From the NCBI GenBank assembly GCA_905479615.1, contig CAJQNH010000024.1, positions 1 through 6,792 of the forward strand: DNA of 6,792 bases. The letters run 5' to 3'. The DNA is from an uncultured Eudoraea sp. (GTDB taxonomy: Bacteria; Bacteroidota; Bacteroidia; Flavobacteriales; Flavobacteriaceae). Made by a program: the position numbers and the translations under genes. The notes beneath the pieces are model-generated. The model made no database searches. It was not told the DNA's origin and saw only the letters and a list, made by a program, of their open reading frames with translations. Positions within the stretch are counted from its first letter, which is position 1; every line of letters begins with the position of its first letter. Shown piece by piece: positions 6,312 to 6,792 of the stretch.

Positions 6312-6792
6312 CTAATTACATTCCCATTTAAAATCTGCGATGCGGTCATTAGAAGCGCTGGAGAGATTATAGTGCCACCACTCCGTCCTTACCGACCAAA
6401 ATCCGTGTTTTTCCATAGTTTCTTTTAAAACTTTCCTATTGTGCAGAATTTCTTGAGGTAAATCCATATTATCATGATAAGCCTTTCTACCAAAGAAGTC
6501 AAAGTCGGTGCCCATATCCAGTTCATCTCCTCCTATTGTTACCAGAGTAATATCTGCTGCGCCTCCCTTATTATGGATAGAACCTTTAACAGGGTTTGCG
6601 ACATATTGAGGATTCGGGACAATCTCCCACATTTTATATTGAACGGAATTTGGCCGGTAGCAATCAAAAAACTTAATTTTATACCCCTGCTTTATAAAAT
6701 CCTTATTTGCCTTAATTAAGGCTTTTGCCGTCTTTACACGTGTATAACACTCCGCGCAGTCGTATACTTTGGCTTTTAAAAAATTGTTTTCT
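6312..6792 (-). CDS. D-alanyl-D-alanine dipeptidase, VanX/DdpX type (M15D), 5' end outside window
   Basis: The frame stays open to the window edge, well beyond the internal Met at 6632, giving 159 C-terminal residues. Numbering within this fragment, the family marks run in order. The beginning E-N-N-F-L-K-A-K-V-Y is a family-like segment. D-C-Y-R-P has Arg46, equivalent to the transition-state arginine of VanX. G-S-I-H-N-K-G-G-A-A-D gives zinc ligands His73 and Asp80 with the VanX spacing of seven. L-D-M-G-T-D-F-D-F-F (91-100) follows, and E-W-W-H supplies catalytic Glu137 and the third zinc ligand His140. The active site is complete, so a zinc dipeptidase cleaving D-Ala-D-Ala is expected. 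The N-terminus, and therefore any signal peptide, is not visible. Without vanH/vanA ligase genes in view, a role in peptidoglycan peptide turnover or recycling is more likely than glycopeptide resistance. It precedes the esterase in a probable operon whose promoter lies outside the window. Confidence 0.93.
   Translation of the reverse strand, partial: ENNFLKAKVYDCAECYTRVKTAKALIKANKDFIKQGYKIKFFDCYRPNSVQYKMWEIVPNPQYVANPVKGSIHNKGGAADITLVTIGGDELDMGTDFDFFGRKAYHDNMDLPQEILHNRKVLKETMEKHGFWSVRTEWWHYNLSSASNDRIADFKWECN

Noticed and set aside
6312..6632. Dipeptidase beginning at the internal Met at 6632
   Set aside because: The same frame continues open to the window edge and encodes family segments, including the D-C-Y-R-P arginine motif, so the Met is internal.
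6312..6792. Glycopeptide (vancomycin) resistance locus
   Set aside because: Only a VanX-type dipeptidase is present, with no ligase, dehydrogenase or two-component genes in view; such dipeptidases are common without resistance.

Overview
The window looks like chromosomal DNA of a marine- or soil-type Flavobacteriaceae (Bacteroidetes). The evidence is an AT-rich sequence, the absence of Shine-Dalgarno motifs before any gene (A-rich leaders instead), a TATATTTA-type box before two genes that resembles the Bacteroidetes -7 element (TAnnTTTG), and the family types present. Those types are a stand-alone short DUF4159 protein beside rsmE, a THUMP-like methyltransferase of the Bacteroidetes type, a Tat-exported Gfo/Idh/MocA oxidoreductase, and a BD-FAE-type secreted esterase. 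I cannot name the genus.

Left part (1-3898, plus strand): the first 43 bases may be the last 13 codons of an upstream gene. Next comes rsmE (16S rRNA m3U1498 methyltransferase). After a 158-bp gap there are three closely packed genes: a secreted DUF4159 protein, an AI-2E/PerM-family membrane protein, and a class I methyltransferase with a C-terminal THUMP-like domain that starts at TTG. The gaps of 3 and 7 nt imply one transcript. This part looks like conserved housekeeping content: rRNA modification, probable RNA modification, and envelope proteins of unknown role.

Middle (3899-5340, plus strand): a Tat-signal Gfo/Idh/MocA-family NAD(P)-dependent oxidoreductase, probably acting on a sugar or sugar derivative in the periplasm. 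It is preceded by a candidate promoter identical over 10 bp to the one before the DUF4159 gene.

Right part (5354-6792, minus strand): a probable two-gene operon transcribed towards the oxidoreductase. Its first gene is a VanX/DdpX-type D-Ala-D-Ala dipeptidase, cut by the right window edge. Thirteen nt later comes a secreted alpha/beta hydrolase with an intact Ser167-Asp257-His289 triad. The esterase and the oxidoreductase converge with only 13 nt between stop codons and no visible terminator hairpin.

I found no RNA genes, insertion sequences, CRISPR arrays or phage genes, and no intergenic stretch exceeds 300 bases. I do not see a convincing undescribed system. The points most worth checking are the uncharacterised DUF4159/AI-2E/THUMP-like methyltransferase cluster, the TTG start, the dipeptidase-esterase pairing, and the shared promoter-like box.
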